The notes: generated by a model not told the origin, from the sequence alone. 64,000 bases of DNA from Fibrisoma montanum (GCF_003583365.1 NZ_QXED01000001.1:868001-932000); one strand, 5' to 3'. Positions 1 to 7,904 are shown, counted from the first letter of the stretch. Numbers and translations: made by a program.

Positions 1-819
1 TCGAAGCAGCAACTCGTAGCGGGTCGAATCGTAGTTGGTCGGTCGCGTAATGTCAATCTTATTCTTGGGGTCGTCGGTCAGGCACAGGCGGTAGTTATAC
101 GCCTGCACAGCGGCATCACCCGAGCCGTCGGGAGTCAGTTTGGTGTCGCTGATGCCGTAGAGCAATCCGCTTTCGGGTTTGCCGGGGATAACGTACGGGT
201 CCACCCCATCAGGAAACTGGTGCTTGTCGAGATACTGCACGCCGTTCCAGGTTTCGCCATACTGGCTGTTGGCTTCGCGCCCGACCGTGAAGCTAACTCC
301 GGCAAAAGCCATCAGGTCACCCTCGTAGGTGCAGTCGATGAACTGCCTGGCTTGTATGGTTCGGTTCGTTTGTTTGCGGGGCAAATCCGACTGCTCAAGT
401 TCAATGGCCAGCAGTTTACTTCCGTCTTTACGCCCCCCCGCCAGCCGGTAGTTCATTAACACCGGTACGTTGTCTTGTTTCAGATATTGCCCGAACACGT
501 TTTCGGCTACGTGCGGCTCAAACGTCCATTGCTCCAGCCGACCATAGTGTTTGCCGATCCGGCGGTAAAAATCACGCGCCAGTCCTGTTATTGCGAATTT
601 GTTGCCGATATCCGTGGCACCGAGTCCCCCCGACGACAACCCACCCAGATGCCGTCCCGGCTCGATCAGAATGACGGACTTTCCCGCTTTTTTGGCCGCG
701 TAGGCAGCCATAACGCCCGCCGACGTACCGCCGTATACACAGACATCGACCGTTTGCGCCCGCGAGACAAGCGACAACAGAAAAAGGCAACAGAAAAAGG
801 TGGGGTTACGTAGCTTCAT
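1..819 (-). CDS. Secreted FAD-dependent oxidoreductase, 3' end outside window
   Basis: The frame is open from an ATG at 819 to the window edge (273 codons), so the C-terminus is missing. The first 21 or so residues form a signal peptide ending SRAQ. Next comes a dinucleotide-binding fold: DVCVYGGTSAGVMAAYAAKK, then an acidic turn (LIEPGRHLGG) and a GGLSSGGLG loop. A second conserved stretch, FIDCTYEGDLMAFAGV, is typical of the FAD_oxidored family (PF12831), often annotated as xanthan-lyase-like FAD oxidoreductases in Bacteroidota and usually linked to glycan breakdown. Substrate unknown. It starts 36 bases after the HAD gene on the same strand, so the two may be co-transcribed. Family call is firm; role is inference. 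Confidence 0.85.
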   Translation of the reverse strand, partial: MKLRNPTFFCCLFLLSLVSRAQTVDVCVYGGTSAGVMAAYAAKKAGKSVILIEPGRHLGGLSSGGLGATDIGNKFAITGLARDFYRRIGKHYGRLEQWTFEPHVAENVFGQYLKQDNVPVLMNYRLAGGRKDGSKLLAIELEQSDLPRKQTNRTIQARQFIDCTYEGDLMAFAGVSFTVGREANSQYGETWNGVQYLDKHQFPDGVDPYVIPGKPESGLLYGISDTKLTPDGSGDAAVQAYNYRLCLTDDPKNKIDITRPTNYDSTRYELLLR

Positions 820-855
820 GCCTGCAAAAGTCGTGTGGGTATCGCTCTTACTGAC

Positions 856-1545
856 TCACAGAATAGCCATCAGTTCTTTCCAGTGCTGAATGGTGTACGT
901 CGGCGGATCGGGCACAATCTGACCCCGGGTGTTGTAAAATACGGTATCCATACCCACCGCCTTAGCGCCGAGAATATCCGCTTCGTAGTTGTCGCCGATC
1001 ATCAGGCTCTCTTCCAGGGCCGCCCCGCTGACCGACAGCGCGTACTGAAAAATAAGCGGATCAGGTTTCTTGGCGTTCGCTTCCTGATTGGTTACTACGT
1101 AGGTGAAATAGTGGGCAATTTCGGCGCTATCGAGCTTTACGGCCTGAATTTCAGCAAATCCGTTGGTAATGATGTGCAGGGTATAGCGGCCGGTCAGGTA
1201 GTCCAGCACTTCCCGGGCCGAGTCGAGCAGGTGTGGCTTACGGGGCAGCAACCGCAGGTATTCATCGTTCAGATCCGCGCAGCAAGTTGTATCGGCAATG
1301 CCCAGCGCCTGAAACACGAGCGGAAAGCGGTTCTCGCGGATATACGAATGAGTAATTATGTTCTTATCGTAATCGGCCCAGAGCTTGTGGTTGATTTCAA
1401 TGAAGTGACGACTAAATTCCTCGGCTGAACTAACTCCGAGCTTAACTAACCCAAATGAATCATAGATTTCCGCGATCGATTCGGCCGAGTTACGGTCAAA
1501 ATCCCACAGCGTATGATCCAGATCGAAAAAAAGATGTTTATACAT
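856..1545 (-). CDS. YjjG-family HAD hydrolase (noncanonical pyrimidine nucleotidase)
   Basis: A 229-residue cytoplasmic HAD phosphatase. Motif I is FFDLDHTLWDF near residue 5 with both catalytic aspartates, the motif III lysine lies in NAKKPDPLIF, and motif IV is MIGDNYEADILGAKAVGMD. The helical cap between motifs I and II and the DHTLWDF wording match YjjG-type nucleotidases, which remove phosphate from noncanonical pyrimidine nucleotides such as dUMP and 5-substituted UMP. I chose the ATG at 1545, which puts motif I at the usual distance from the N-terminus; the 25 codons upstream read through a hairpin region and look non-coding. It could act on another phosphomonoester, since HAD substrate prediction is weak. 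Confidence 0.85.
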   Translation of the reverse strand: MYKHLFFDLDHTLWDFDRNSAESIAEIYDSFGLVKLGVSSAEEFSRHFIEINHKLWADYDKNIITHSYIRENRFPLVFQALGIADTTCCADLNDEYLRLLPRKPHLLDSAREVLDYLTGRYTLHIITNGFAEIQAVKLDSAEIAHYFTYVVTNQEANAKKPDPLIFQYALSVSGAALEESLMIGDNYEADILGAKAVGMDTVFYNTRGQIVPDPPTYTIQHWKELMAIL

Positions 1546-1570
1546 ACCGTTACGACCTAGGACATTAATT

Positions 1571-1627
1571 GTTCCAGGTATCAAGTCCGGAGCGGCTGGA
1601 CTTTGGCGCAGACCTGACACCTGGAAC
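1571..1627. terminator. Nested hairpin between ferredoxin and HAD genes
   Basis: Outer arms GTTCCAGGT (1571-1579) and ACCTGGAAC (1619-1627) are perfectly complementary, and inner arms AAGTCC (1583-1588) and GGACTT (1598-1603) form a second stem inside. It lies just after the ferredoxin stop on the minus strand and just before the HAD start. It may be a terminator or a structured leader; no clear T-run follows, so the terminator call is uncertain. Confidence 0.4.
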
Positions 1628-1642
1628 CTGAACTTTCTACAC

Positions 1643-1948
1643 TTAAACCGGCAGCTTCAACCGCTCCACCGGCTGATCATTCACCAGGTGACTTTCGACA
1701 ATTTCCTCTACGTCCGACAATTGTACATTGCCGTAATAAGTCCCCTCAGGATACACCACCAGGGCCGGCCCAAACGCACAGGCATCGAGGCATCCGGTCC
1801 GTTGGGCGCGAATCTCAATTTGCAACCCCCGGTCTTTCAGGGCTTGCTTGAAGGCTTCAACCAATTGCAGACCATGCTCTTCCCCGCAGGACTTTTTAGG
1901 GGCCGGTTTCTGGTTTGTACAGATAAAAACGTGCTTTTTGAACTTCAT
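1643..1948 (-). CDS. Thioredoxin-like [2Fe-2S] ferredoxin
   Basis: A 101-residue soluble protein with four cysteines in the pattern of the thioredoxin-fold ferredoxins (NuoE-like, COG3411): C10 in VFICTNQ, C21 in KKSCGEEHG, then C53 and C57 in RTGCLDACAFGP. These ligate one [2Fe-2S] cluster. VVYPEGTYYGNVQLSDVEEI near the C-terminus is the usual end of the fold. Such small proteins are stand-alone electron carriers; the partner is not visible here. The start ATG at 1948 gives the expected length with no alternative. It lies between the histidine kinase and the HAD gene on the same strand. Confidence 0.88.
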   Translation of the reverse strand: MKFKKHVFICTNQKPAPKKSCGEEHGLQLVEAFKQALKDRGLQIEIRAQRTGCLDACAFGPALVVYPEGTYYGNVQLSDVEEIVESHLVNDQPVERLKLPV

Positions 1949-1989
1949 GACAACGGATTGAATTCAGGGCCAAAGGTAACACCGCCCCG

Positions 1990-4167
1990 TTAAACCGTTG
2001 CCATATCCGAAGAGGTAGGCAGGATAAAAATAAAGGTCGTTCCTTCGCCAGCGCCCGAATGCACTTCGTAGCGTCCATTCATGGCTTCTGTGCGGGCCTG
2101 AATGTTCCGCAGCCCCATACCCGATGCATCGACCCGCTCCAGTCCCCGCCCATTATCCTTGACGATCATGTTCAGTTCACCGTTGAAACGTCGGAACAGG
2201 ATGTCGGCCTCTGTGGCTTCTGAATGGCGCAGAATGTTGCTACACAGTTCGATACAGATTGAATAGAGGTTGAATTCGGTTAGTTTATCCAGGCGTGTCA
2301 GTTCGGTTGTATCGAGCCGGAACGTAATCTGCTGCATCAAATTTAACTTGTCGGTGAGCCGAACGAGTGCTTCTGACAAACCCTGCTTCTCCAGCTCGTC
2401 AGGCTGCAGGTTATGAGACAGGTAGCGAATTTCGGCAAAAGCTTCTTTGGTCATCAGTTGGAGATTCTGATAAATCCGCTGCTCCGACTCCGACAGCCGG
2501 GTGGGATTCAGCGCCGACAAACTCCCCCGAATGGCGCTCAGCAACCCTCCCAGACTATCGTGCAGGTCGGCCGCCATCCGCTTTCGCTCCAGCGTCTGCC
2601 CGCGTAGCAACGCTTCCTGAATCTCACGGTTTTTGGCCCGGAGCTGATCGTTAGCCAGTTGCAGCTCCGCCGTCCGGATGGCGACTTTATCCTCCAGGCC
2701 CCGGTTCAGTTCTTCAATCTGCTGTTTCTGGCGGGCAATCAGCCGGCTCTTACGGAAGTAAACGATGGCGAAAATCAGGAACATCACCAACCCCATGGTC
2801 AGGAAAGTTCGCATCAGCGATTCCCGCTCAATATCCCGGCTCAGGGTATCGATCCGCGCCCGGTGTTCAATCCGGCTCTTTTCGGCTTCGGCCCGAAGCC
2901 GTTCAGTTTCAATACGTTGCTGCAGCTGGCTCATGCGGGCTTCACCAGCCAGTTGTTCTCGCTCCGCTTCGGCCCGCAACCGCGCAATTTCAGCCTGGCG
3001 CCGAATATTAATCAGTTGTTTCTGCTGGATAAGCTCCCGTTTTTCGGCTTCATCCCGAACCTTACTGATCGCATACTGATTTTGCATAGCCAGTATCTCC
3101 TCGATCCGTTTCTGCCGGTTCAGACTATCCTTAACCATGTTAAAATCTTCAAATTGAGCGAGTGCCTTTTCGGTTTGTCCATCGGCCCGATACGCCCGGT
3201 AGAGCGCCTGGCTGGCCATTTGCCGGATCCTCAGGTTTTCGCGCTCCCGGGCAACCGCCATCGCCTTTTCACCGTAGCTGATGGCCAGAGCAGGCTGCCC
3301 CGTCTGGGCGTAACACTCAGCCAGACGCGCCCACACCGACGCTTCGCCCACCACGTTATTCAGCCGTTTCCAGACGGCCAGCGCATTGTCGTAATAAGGA
3401 ACGGCTCTGGTAAACTGCTGGCGAGCTATGTAAAAATCACCGAGCCGCTCTTCAGCATACGCAATGTTGGTCTGCGACGTCGTCTCGCGGGTAATACGCC
3501 GGCTTTCCTCAAACTGGGCCTGAGCGGCATCGTAGCGCTGTTGCCGTTCAAACACCTCCCCAATCTGGCTGGTAGCCTGCGCCAGCAGTAATCGTCGATT
3601 CTGCTTCGATACGAGCGTATTCTGGGGCAGTAGCGTCAGCACCGCCCGGTAGCTGTGCAGCGCGTTTGGGTAATCTTTCAGCAACGCATAAATGTCGCCC
3701 ATGTTCATTTTCACCTGCCACAGGGGCGACGTAGCATGGGGAAGCGTTGCAGCCAGCGCAGACGCCTGCTGGTTAATTTGCAGTGCCTTGGGAAAATCGT
3801 TTTTCCGAATGCGGAAGTAGAACTCCTCCAGCATCAGCCCGCGCACCTGGTACAATACATGACCAGCCTGCTGAGCCTGCTGAACCAGCCGGTGGGCGTA
3901 GTGATAACTGCTGTCATTTGGATTAGCCCCCCACTGTTTGAAGACGACGGCCAGGTAGCGCAGGCCTTCCAGCTGCAGCGTATCCCGACGACGCCGGGGC
4001 GTAGCCGATTCGGTAGATCGCAAATATTGATGCCCCAGTGTTCGCAGGCTATCCATGTAGTGATGATCACCCCGGCGGTCGAAGTTCACTTCGGGCAATA
4101 CTGAGCGCTGTGCAAAACAAGTTGTGCACCACATCAGCAAACCAATCCAAAGCGCCAGTGATCTCAT
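1990..4167 (-). CDS. TPR-containing sensor histidine kinase (HisKA_3 / NarL-partner type)
   Basis: A 725-residue membrane kinase. It begins with a signal peptide ending TTCFAQ, followed by roughly 370 residues of tetratricopeptide repeats, a charged coiled coil rich in arginine, glutamate and alanine, one transmembrane helix (TFLTMGLVMFLIFAIVYF), a second coiled coil, then the HisKA_3 dimerisation motif RKRMAADLHDSLGGLLSAIR with the phospho-acceptor His, and an HATPase_c domain (ELCSNILRHSEA, VKDNGRGLE, GMGLRNIQAR, GAGEGTTF). The TPR region is probably periplasmic and the catalytic part cytoplasmic. I chose ATG 4167 because the longer reading starts with GTG and adds residues before the signal peptide. 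No response regulator lies beside it, so the partner is unknown. Confidence 0.9.
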   Translation of the reverse strand: MRSLALWIGLLMWCTTCFAQRSVLPEVNFDRRGDHHYMDSLRTLGHQYLRSTESATPRRRRDTLQLEGLRYLAVVFKQWGANPNDSSYHYAHRLVQQAQQAGHVLYQVRGLMLEEFYFRIRKNDFPKALQINQQASALAATLPHATSPLWQVKMNMGDIYALLKDYPNALHSYRAVLTLLPQNTLVSKQNRRLLLAQATSQIGEVFERQQRYDAAQAQFEESRRITRETTSQTNIAYAEERLGDFYIARQQFTRAVPYYDNALAVWKRLNNVVGEASVWARLAECYAQTGQPALAISYGEKAMAVARERENLRIRQMASQALYRAYRADGQTEKALAQFEDFNMVKDSLNRQKRIEEILAMQNQYAISKVRDEAEKRELIQQKQLINIRRQAEIARLRAEAEREQLAGEARMSQLQQRIETERLRAEAEKSRIEHRARIDTLSRDIERESLMRTFLTMGLVMFLIFAIVYFRKSRLIARQKQQIEELNRGLEDKVAIRTAELQLANDQLRAKNREIQEALLRGQTLERKRMAADLHDSLGGLLSAIRGSLSALNPTRLSESEQRIYQNLQLMTKEAFAEIRYLSHNLQPDELEKQGLSEALVRLTDKLNLMQQITFRLDTTELTRLDKLTEFNLYSICIELCSNILRHSEATEADILFRRFNGELNMIVKDNGRGLERVDASGMGLRNIQARTEAMNGRYEVHSGAGEGTTFIFILPTSSDMATV

Positions 4168-4254
4168 CAGGTTACGTATTGAACGATAGTCGTTAATACG
4201 AAGCTTAAAAGTAAACACTGTAGTCAGATTATCAATTGTTTAACGGTCAAAATC

Positions 4255-4284
4255 TTTGGTTATCCGAATGAATTGTTAGTTTTG
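4255..4284 (+). promoter_or_regulatory. Candidate distal promoter upstream of the sigma factor
   Basis: TTTG at 4255-4258 and TAGTTTTG at 4277-4284 match the Bacteroidota -33 (TTTG) and -7 (TAnnTTTG) elements with an 18-base gap. Transcription from here would leave about 350 bases before the sigma factor start, either a long leader or a separate small RNA. Confidence 0.5.
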
Positions 4285-4517
4285 CCGTATGAACTGCGCA
4301 CCAGTAGTGACGAATCGTCTGCCAACCGTTCAAAAAATTTTTCAAGCAATTTAAACGATTACCGATTATTTAGAATCTATACTAACGAATAAGCCGTAAA
4401 TAGAACAATTCAGCGAAAAAACTTGGCTATTCCAAAATACCTCATTTTAATGCTGTTTTGCGTGATCGACAATTTATTTTTCGGTAGTATTGCATTTTTT
4501 GGCAAATATTTTGCCTA

Positions 4518-4525
4518 TAGGTTTG
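4518..4525 (+). promoter_or_regulatory. Candidate proximal -7 element for the ECF sigma operon
   Basis: TATAGGTTTG contains an exact TAnnTTTG at 4518-4525. The nearest TTTG upstream (4498-4501) is 16 bases away, shorter than the usual 19 to 21, so the -33 match is poor. It would give a leader of roughly 110 bases. Confidence 0.4.
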
Positions 4526-4642
4526 CAAATGAGGCATTAAATCTCTTATTTTTATAGCCCGGATTACCACGATTGGAAAAAACTTAACCCCATCACACAC
4601 TATCGAAGCAAAGCTCTACGTTACCTAATTGTCTTACTGAAA

Positions 4643-5242
4643 ATGGAAAAAGCCCAGGTAAACGACAGTGAGCTGATTTCCCTGTACATCCGTGGTAATG
4701 AAAAGGCCTTTGCAAAGTTGTTGCAACGGCACAAGTCGAAGATTTACACGACTATTTATTTGATTGTTAAAGATCAGTACGTAGCCGAAGATTTGATGCA
4801 GGACACGTTCATAAAAGCGGTCGAAACCATCAAGTCTGGTAAATACAACGAAGAAGGCAAGTTTCTGCCCTGGATTATTCGGATCGCCCACAACTTGGCC
4901 ATTGACTATTTCCGAAAAGATAAACGCTACCCCAATGTGGTGTTTGAAGACGGAAGCAGTGTGTTCAACACGCTCGAATTTGCAGAAGATTCAGTAGAAT
5001 CACTTCAGATCAGGCAGGAGACACACGAGCATTTGCGCGAGTTGATCCAGCGGTTGCCGGAGCAACAGCGGCAGGTGCTTATCATGCGGCACTATGAGGA
5101 AATGAGTTTCCAGGAAATTGCCGACGCGACCGGTGTAAGTATCAACACGGCTTTGGGACGTATGCGTTATGCGCTGATTAATCTGCGCAAGCAACTTAGC
5201 AAACGTTCGCCGAGCTATGATAAAAACTTTTACCCAAGATGA
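4643..5242 (+). CDS. ECF-type RNA polymerase sigma-70 factor
   Basis: A 199-residue group 4 sigma factor. Region 2 is visible as LLQRHKSKIYTTIYLIVKDQ, VAEDLMQDTFIKA and FLPWIIRIAHNLAIDYFR; region 4 as LPEQQRQVLIMRHYEEMSFQ, EIADATGVSINTALGRMRYA, the helix-turn-helix that contacts -35 DNA. A linker of about 45 residues joins them. The last 26 bases overlap the next gene in another frame, which suggests translational coupling. No conventional membrane anti-sigma factor (FecR-like) follows, so it is not a TonB-linked FecI/FecR pair. Stimulus and regulon are unknown. Confidence 0.93.
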   Translation: MEKAQVNDSELISLYIRGNEKAFAKLLQRHKSKIYTTIYLIVKDQYVAEDLMQDTFIKAVETIKSGKYNEEGKFLPWIIRIAHNLAIDYFRKDKRYPNVVFEDGSSVFNTLEFAEDSVESLQIRQETHEHLRELIQRLPEQQRQVLIMRHYEEMSFQEIADATGVSINTALGRMRYALINLRKQLSKRSPSYDKNFYPR

Positions 5243-5465
5243 TGTAATCCGGTACGTCTATGAGGAAACCTCAGTAGAGGAAAACGTACTCATCGAAGAC
5301 GCTCTGATGTCAGAACCGGAGTTAATGACCTTCTTCCTGGACGCCCTCGAACTTCGGGCGCTGATGAACAAGATTGAACGCCAGCCACGCGCCAGCACGG
5401 TTGAGTCCATTCTTGCCTATTCCCGGAATTATCCGCCAAACCCAGCAGCGAAGCTACAGTCGTAG
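5217..5465 (+). CDS. Small acidic protein overlapping the sigma factor gene
   Basis: An 82-residue cytoplasmic protein whose ATG lies inside the sigma factor coding region, 26 bases before its end, in a different frame. It has no signal peptide or membrane segment. The N-terminal half is acidic and helical (DDVIRYVYEETSVEENVLIE, then DALMSEPELMTFFLDALELR), and the C-terminal half is basic and proline-containing. No zinc-binding cysteines are present, so it is not a ZAS-type anti-sigma factor. Position and overlap suggest it modulates the sigma factor or is made in fixed ratio with it; that is inference. I do not recognise the family. Confidence 0.7.
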   Translation: MIKTFTQDDVIRYVYEETSVEENVLIEDALMSEPELMTFFLDALELRALMNKIERQPRASTVESILAYSRNYPPNPAAKLQS

Positions 5466-5490
5466 CAAGCCGTTGGGTTTTGTTTTCCCA

Positions 5491-5552
5491 GACGTTAAAC
5501 ACTGGAACTGGACTTATTCAGTATTGAAAGTCCGGTTCCAGCGTTTGGCGTC
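5491..5552 (+). terminator. Long imperfect hairpin ending nine bases before nth
   Basis: Two 25-base arms (5491-5515 and 5528-5552) pair around a 12-base loop with only four non-Watson-Crick positions, three of them G-U. The tail CGTTTTGTT leads directly into the nth ATG at 5562. It should end sigma-operon transcripts, but it also occupies the whole leader of nth. Confidence 0.75.
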
Positions 5553-5561
5553 CGTTTTGTT

Positions 5562-6257
5562 ATGCAGAAAAAAGAACGATTCCGCCGTTTTCTTGACTAC
5601 TTCACCCAGCACTTTCCGGAACCGAAAACGGAGTTGACCTTCAGCAATCCTTACGAGTTGCTGGTCGCGGTGATTCTGTCGGCTCAGTGTACCGACAAAC
5701 GTATCAATCAGGTAACTCCGGCTCTGTTTGCCCGTTTTCCGGAGCCTGAATCACTGGCCGCGGCTTCGGTTGAAGAGGTATTCAGCTACATCAGAAGTGT
5801 CTCGTATCCCAACAATAAAGCCAAACACCTGGTCGGTATGGCCCGGATGCTGATGGAACGGTTTGGCGGGGAGATTCCGTCGACGGTTGAAGCACTACAG
5901 ACACTACCGGGCGTTGGTCGAAAAACGGCCCACGTAATTTTATCAATCGTGTACAACCAGCCGACGATGGCGGTCGATACGCACGTATTCCGGGTATCGC
6001 ACCGGTTGGGCCTGGCCCCCTTAACAGCAACGACGCCACTGGCCGTTGAGAAAGCCCTCGTTGCTCATATTCCCAGAGAATACGTCTACAAATCGCACCA
6101 CTGGCTGATTCTGCACGGCCGGTACGTCTGCCTGGCCCGGTCGCCGAAGTGTGAGGTATGCGACCTGCGGGATTTCTGTAAGTATTACGAAAAAAGAGTA
6201 AAGCCTGTAGTTGGAGGTTCAACGGCTGAACTACCCAGCAGGGTTGAACAGCAGTGA
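5562..6257 (+). CDS. nth: Endonuclease III (DNA glycosylase/AP lyase)
   Basis: A 231-residue base-excision repair enzyme that removes oxidised pyrimidines and nicks abasic sites. The helix-hairpin-helix LPGVGRKTAHVILSIV carries the catalytic lysine, VDTHVFRVSHRLGL carries the catalytic aspartate, and a C-terminal C-x6-C-x2-C-x5-C cluster (CLARSPKCEVCDLRDFC) binds [4Fe-4S]. Early SAQCTDKRINQVTPALFARF is diagnostic of Nth. About 20 extra residues follow the cluster. The start at 5562 (MQKKERFRRF) sits just after a terminator-like stem, leaving almost no room for a normal leader. Confidence 0.96.
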   Translation: MQKKERFRRFLDYFTQHFPEPKTELTFSNPYELLVAVILSAQCTDKRINQVTPALFARFPEPESLAAASVEEVFSYIRSVSYPNNKAKHLVGMARMLMERFGGEIPSTVEALQTLPGVGRKTAHVILSIVYNQPTMAVDTHVFRVSHRLGLAPLTATTPLAVEKALVAHIPREYVYKSHHWLILHGRYVCLARSPKCEVCDLRDFCKYYEKRVKPVVGGSTAELPSRVEQQ

Positions 6258-6284
6258 ATCCCGAACAACAGGCTTTATACGAGG

Positions 6285-6704
6285 TTAGTACTTCTCTAAA
6301 CCTGAGAAGAAGAAATTCCCTTCAATCTCGGCGTTCTCGTCTGAGTCGGAGCCGTGAATCGCGTTGGCTTCAATCGATTTTGCGTACAGCTTGCGAATTG
6401 TGCCTTCTTCCGCATTGGCGGGGTTCGTGGCTCCGATCAGTTTACGGAAGTCGGCTACTGCGTTCTCTTTTTCCAGAATCATCGGAACGATGGCTCCGGA
6501 CGACATATATGTACGCAGGTCATTGTAGAAAGGACGCTCACGGTGAACCGCATAAAACTGACCGGCCCGCTCGCTTGTTAGCTGGGTTTTCTTCATTGCT
6601 ACGATCCGAAATCCCGCTTCTTCAATCATTTTTATAATTGCACCGGTGTACCCTGCCTCTACGGCATCGGGCTTAATCATGGTAAACGTACGGTTAGTCG
6701 CCAT
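6285..6704 (-). CDS. ndk: Nucleoside diphosphate kinase
   Basis: A 139-residue enzyme that moves the gamma phosphate from ATP to other nucleoside diphosphates. The start [20 protein letters not shown] and the active-site motif [12 protein letters not shown], whose histidine is phosphorylated, identify it clearly; length is standard. I took the ATG at 6704; eleven further codons upstream are in frame but would add a non-conserved, hydrophobic start. It converges with nth, with 27 bases between the stops. Confidence 0.97.
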   Translation of the reverse strand: MATNRTFTMIKPDAVEAGYTGAIIKMIEEAGFRIVAMKKTQLTSERAGQFYAVHRERPFYNDLRTYMSSGAIVPMILEKENAVADFRKLIGATNPANAEEGTIRKLYAKSIEANAIHGSDSDENAEIEGNFFFSGLEKY

Positions 6705-6734
6705 TAGGGGTATAATCCAAATTTTATTTGGGTG

Positions 6735-6742
6735 CAAAGCTA
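6735..6742 (-). promoter_or_regulatory. Candidate -7 element for ndk
   Basis: The minus strand reads TAGCTTTG, an exact TAnnTTTG, 31 bases upstream of the ndk start. A TTTG at 6757-6760 is only 14 bases away, so the -33 box is not convincing. Confidence 0.4.
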
Positions 6743-6848
6743 CTAACTTTCAGCTACAAAGCCACGTGTGCAGCCGATGGCGCCCTTCCTGGCACCTAAC
6801 CTCTGCCCGACTGTTCAGCTTTACCCGCTTGATATCCAAATTATTCGT

Positions 6849-6856
6849 ATTTTTGA
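6849..6856 (+). promoter_or_regulatory. Candidate -7 element for the DHH phosphoesterase
   Basis: TATTTTTG matches TAnnTTTG and lies 31 bases before the ATG at 6888. CTTG at 6828-6831, 17 bases upstream, may be a weak -33 box. Confidence 0.45.
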
Positions 6857-6887
6857 ATTTTGATTACAGCCGGGTGGCTGTTTATGT

Positions 6888-7904
6888 ATGCAGGATATTG
6901 AAGCGATTGGCGCGTTGATTGATCAGCCGCAAACGGTGCTGATTACAACGCATCAAAACCCCGACGCCGACGCGATGGGATCGTCGCTGGGCCTGGCTGG
7001 TTACCTCCGGAAACGGGGCCACCGGGTAACCGTTGTTACGCCGACCGATTATTCACTGAGTTTGCAATGGATGTCTGGTAATGATAAAGTCATTGCCTTT
7101 GATGAAAAGGTGCGTGTTACCGTTGCCCGCCTGTTCGAAGAAGCTGACGTTATTTTTTGCCTGGATTTTTCGAGCCTCGACCGCATTCGTGAACTTAGCC
7201 CTATGGTCCGGCAAAGCCGCGCCCGTAAGGTGTTGATTGACCATCATCTCGAACCCGAATCCTTTGCTGATCTGGCGTTGTGGGACTCAACGGCGGCTGC
7301 AACGGCTGAACTCGTTTTCCGGCTGATCGTTCAGTTGGGCGACAAAGACGAAATCGACGTTCCGATTGCCGAATGTCTGTATGCCGGCCTCATGACGGAC
7401 ACGGGTTCGTTTCGGCACCCAACTACCACAGGCAACGTACACCGGATGGCTGCCGAACTGGTCGATCTCCGTATTGATGTCAGCAGCATTCACCGGCGTA
7501 TTTTCGACAACGTTTCGCTCGATAAACTTCGCCTGCTGGGCTACGTACTGAACGAGAAACTGAACGTATTGCCTCAGTACAAATTTGCCTACATCACCCT
7601 GACGGACAGCGAACTGAAACGATACCGGTCCAAAACCGGCGATACAGAAGGCATGGTCAACTATGCCCTTTCGGTCGAAGGTGTGGTCATGGCGGCTATT
7701 CTGATCGATCGGGGTGATGAAGTCCGGTTGTCGTTCCGGTCGGTGGGTGATTTTTCGGTTCGCGAACTGGCCAGTAGTCATTTTGAGGGCGGTGGCCACA
7801 AAAACGCGGCTGGTGGCCGTTCCAGACAGTCGCTCGCAGAAACCGAACGTCGGCTGCTGGCCGTACTGCCGCAGTATCAGCAACAGCTACTGGAAATGGT
7901 GTAA
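6888..7904 (+). CDS. DHH/DHHA1 phosphoesterase, NrnA-like (nanoRNase / pAp phosphatase)
   Basis: A 338-residue cytoplasmic phosphoesterase. The DHH domain shows TTHQNPDADAMGSSLGLAGY, VIFCLDFSS, KVLIDHHLEP and MTDTGSFRHPTT, which supply the metal-binding Asp and His residues. The C-terminal DHHA1 domain ends with HFEGGGHKNAAGGRSRQS, the substrate-binding GGGH motif. This architecture and length fit NrnA, which degrades 2- to 5-mer RNAs and dephosphorylates 3'-phosphoadenosine 5'-phosphate. A c-di-AMP or pGpG phosphodiesterase (DhhP-like) is an alternative. It has its own promoter region divergent from ndk. Confidence 0.9.
   Translation: MQDIEAIGALIDQPQTVLITTHQNPDADAMGSSLGLAGYLRKRGHRVTVVTPTDYSLSLQWMSGNDKVIAFDEKVRVTVARLFEEADVIFCLDFSSLDRIRELSPMVRQSRARKVLIDHHLEPESFADLALWDSTAAATAELVFRLIVQLGDKDEIDVPIAECLYAGLMTDTGSFRHPTTTGNVHRMAAELVDLRIDVSSIHRRIFDNVSLDKLRLLGYVLNEKLNVLPQYKFAYITLTDSELKRYRSKTGDTEGMVNYALSVEGVVMAAILIDRGDEVRLSFRSVGDFSVRELASSHFEGGGHKNAAGGRSRQSLAETERRLLAVLPQYQQQLLEMV

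Larger units (their letters stand above)
4168..4642. other. AT-rich regulatory gap between histidine kinase and sigma factor
   Basis: About 475 bases without a convincing gene, clearly more AT-rich than the flanks. It separates two divergent regulatory genes, so it should hold promoters in both directions. I find two forward candidates (4255-4284 and 4518-4525), both described separately. A 21-codon open frame starts with ATG at 4289, only five bases after the first -7 box, and ends at 4354; with no leader or other support I do not call it a gene. No good minus-strand promoter for the kinase was recognised. Confidence 0.5.

Noticed and set aside
8-813. Plus-strand short open frames at the left edge
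   Set aside because: The minus strand holds a continuous FAD oxidoreductase reading with signal peptide and dinucleotide-binding motif, so the plus-strand frames are shadows.
1546-1620. N-terminal extension of the HAD gene
   Set aside because: The added 25 residues are encoded by a nested hairpin and precede the expected motif I start.
4289-4354. 21-codon small gene MNCAPVVTNRLPTVQKIFQA in the sigma upstream region
   Set aside because: It starts only five bases after a promoter -7 box and has no ribosome site or conserved feature; I mention it in the gap entry but do not call it.
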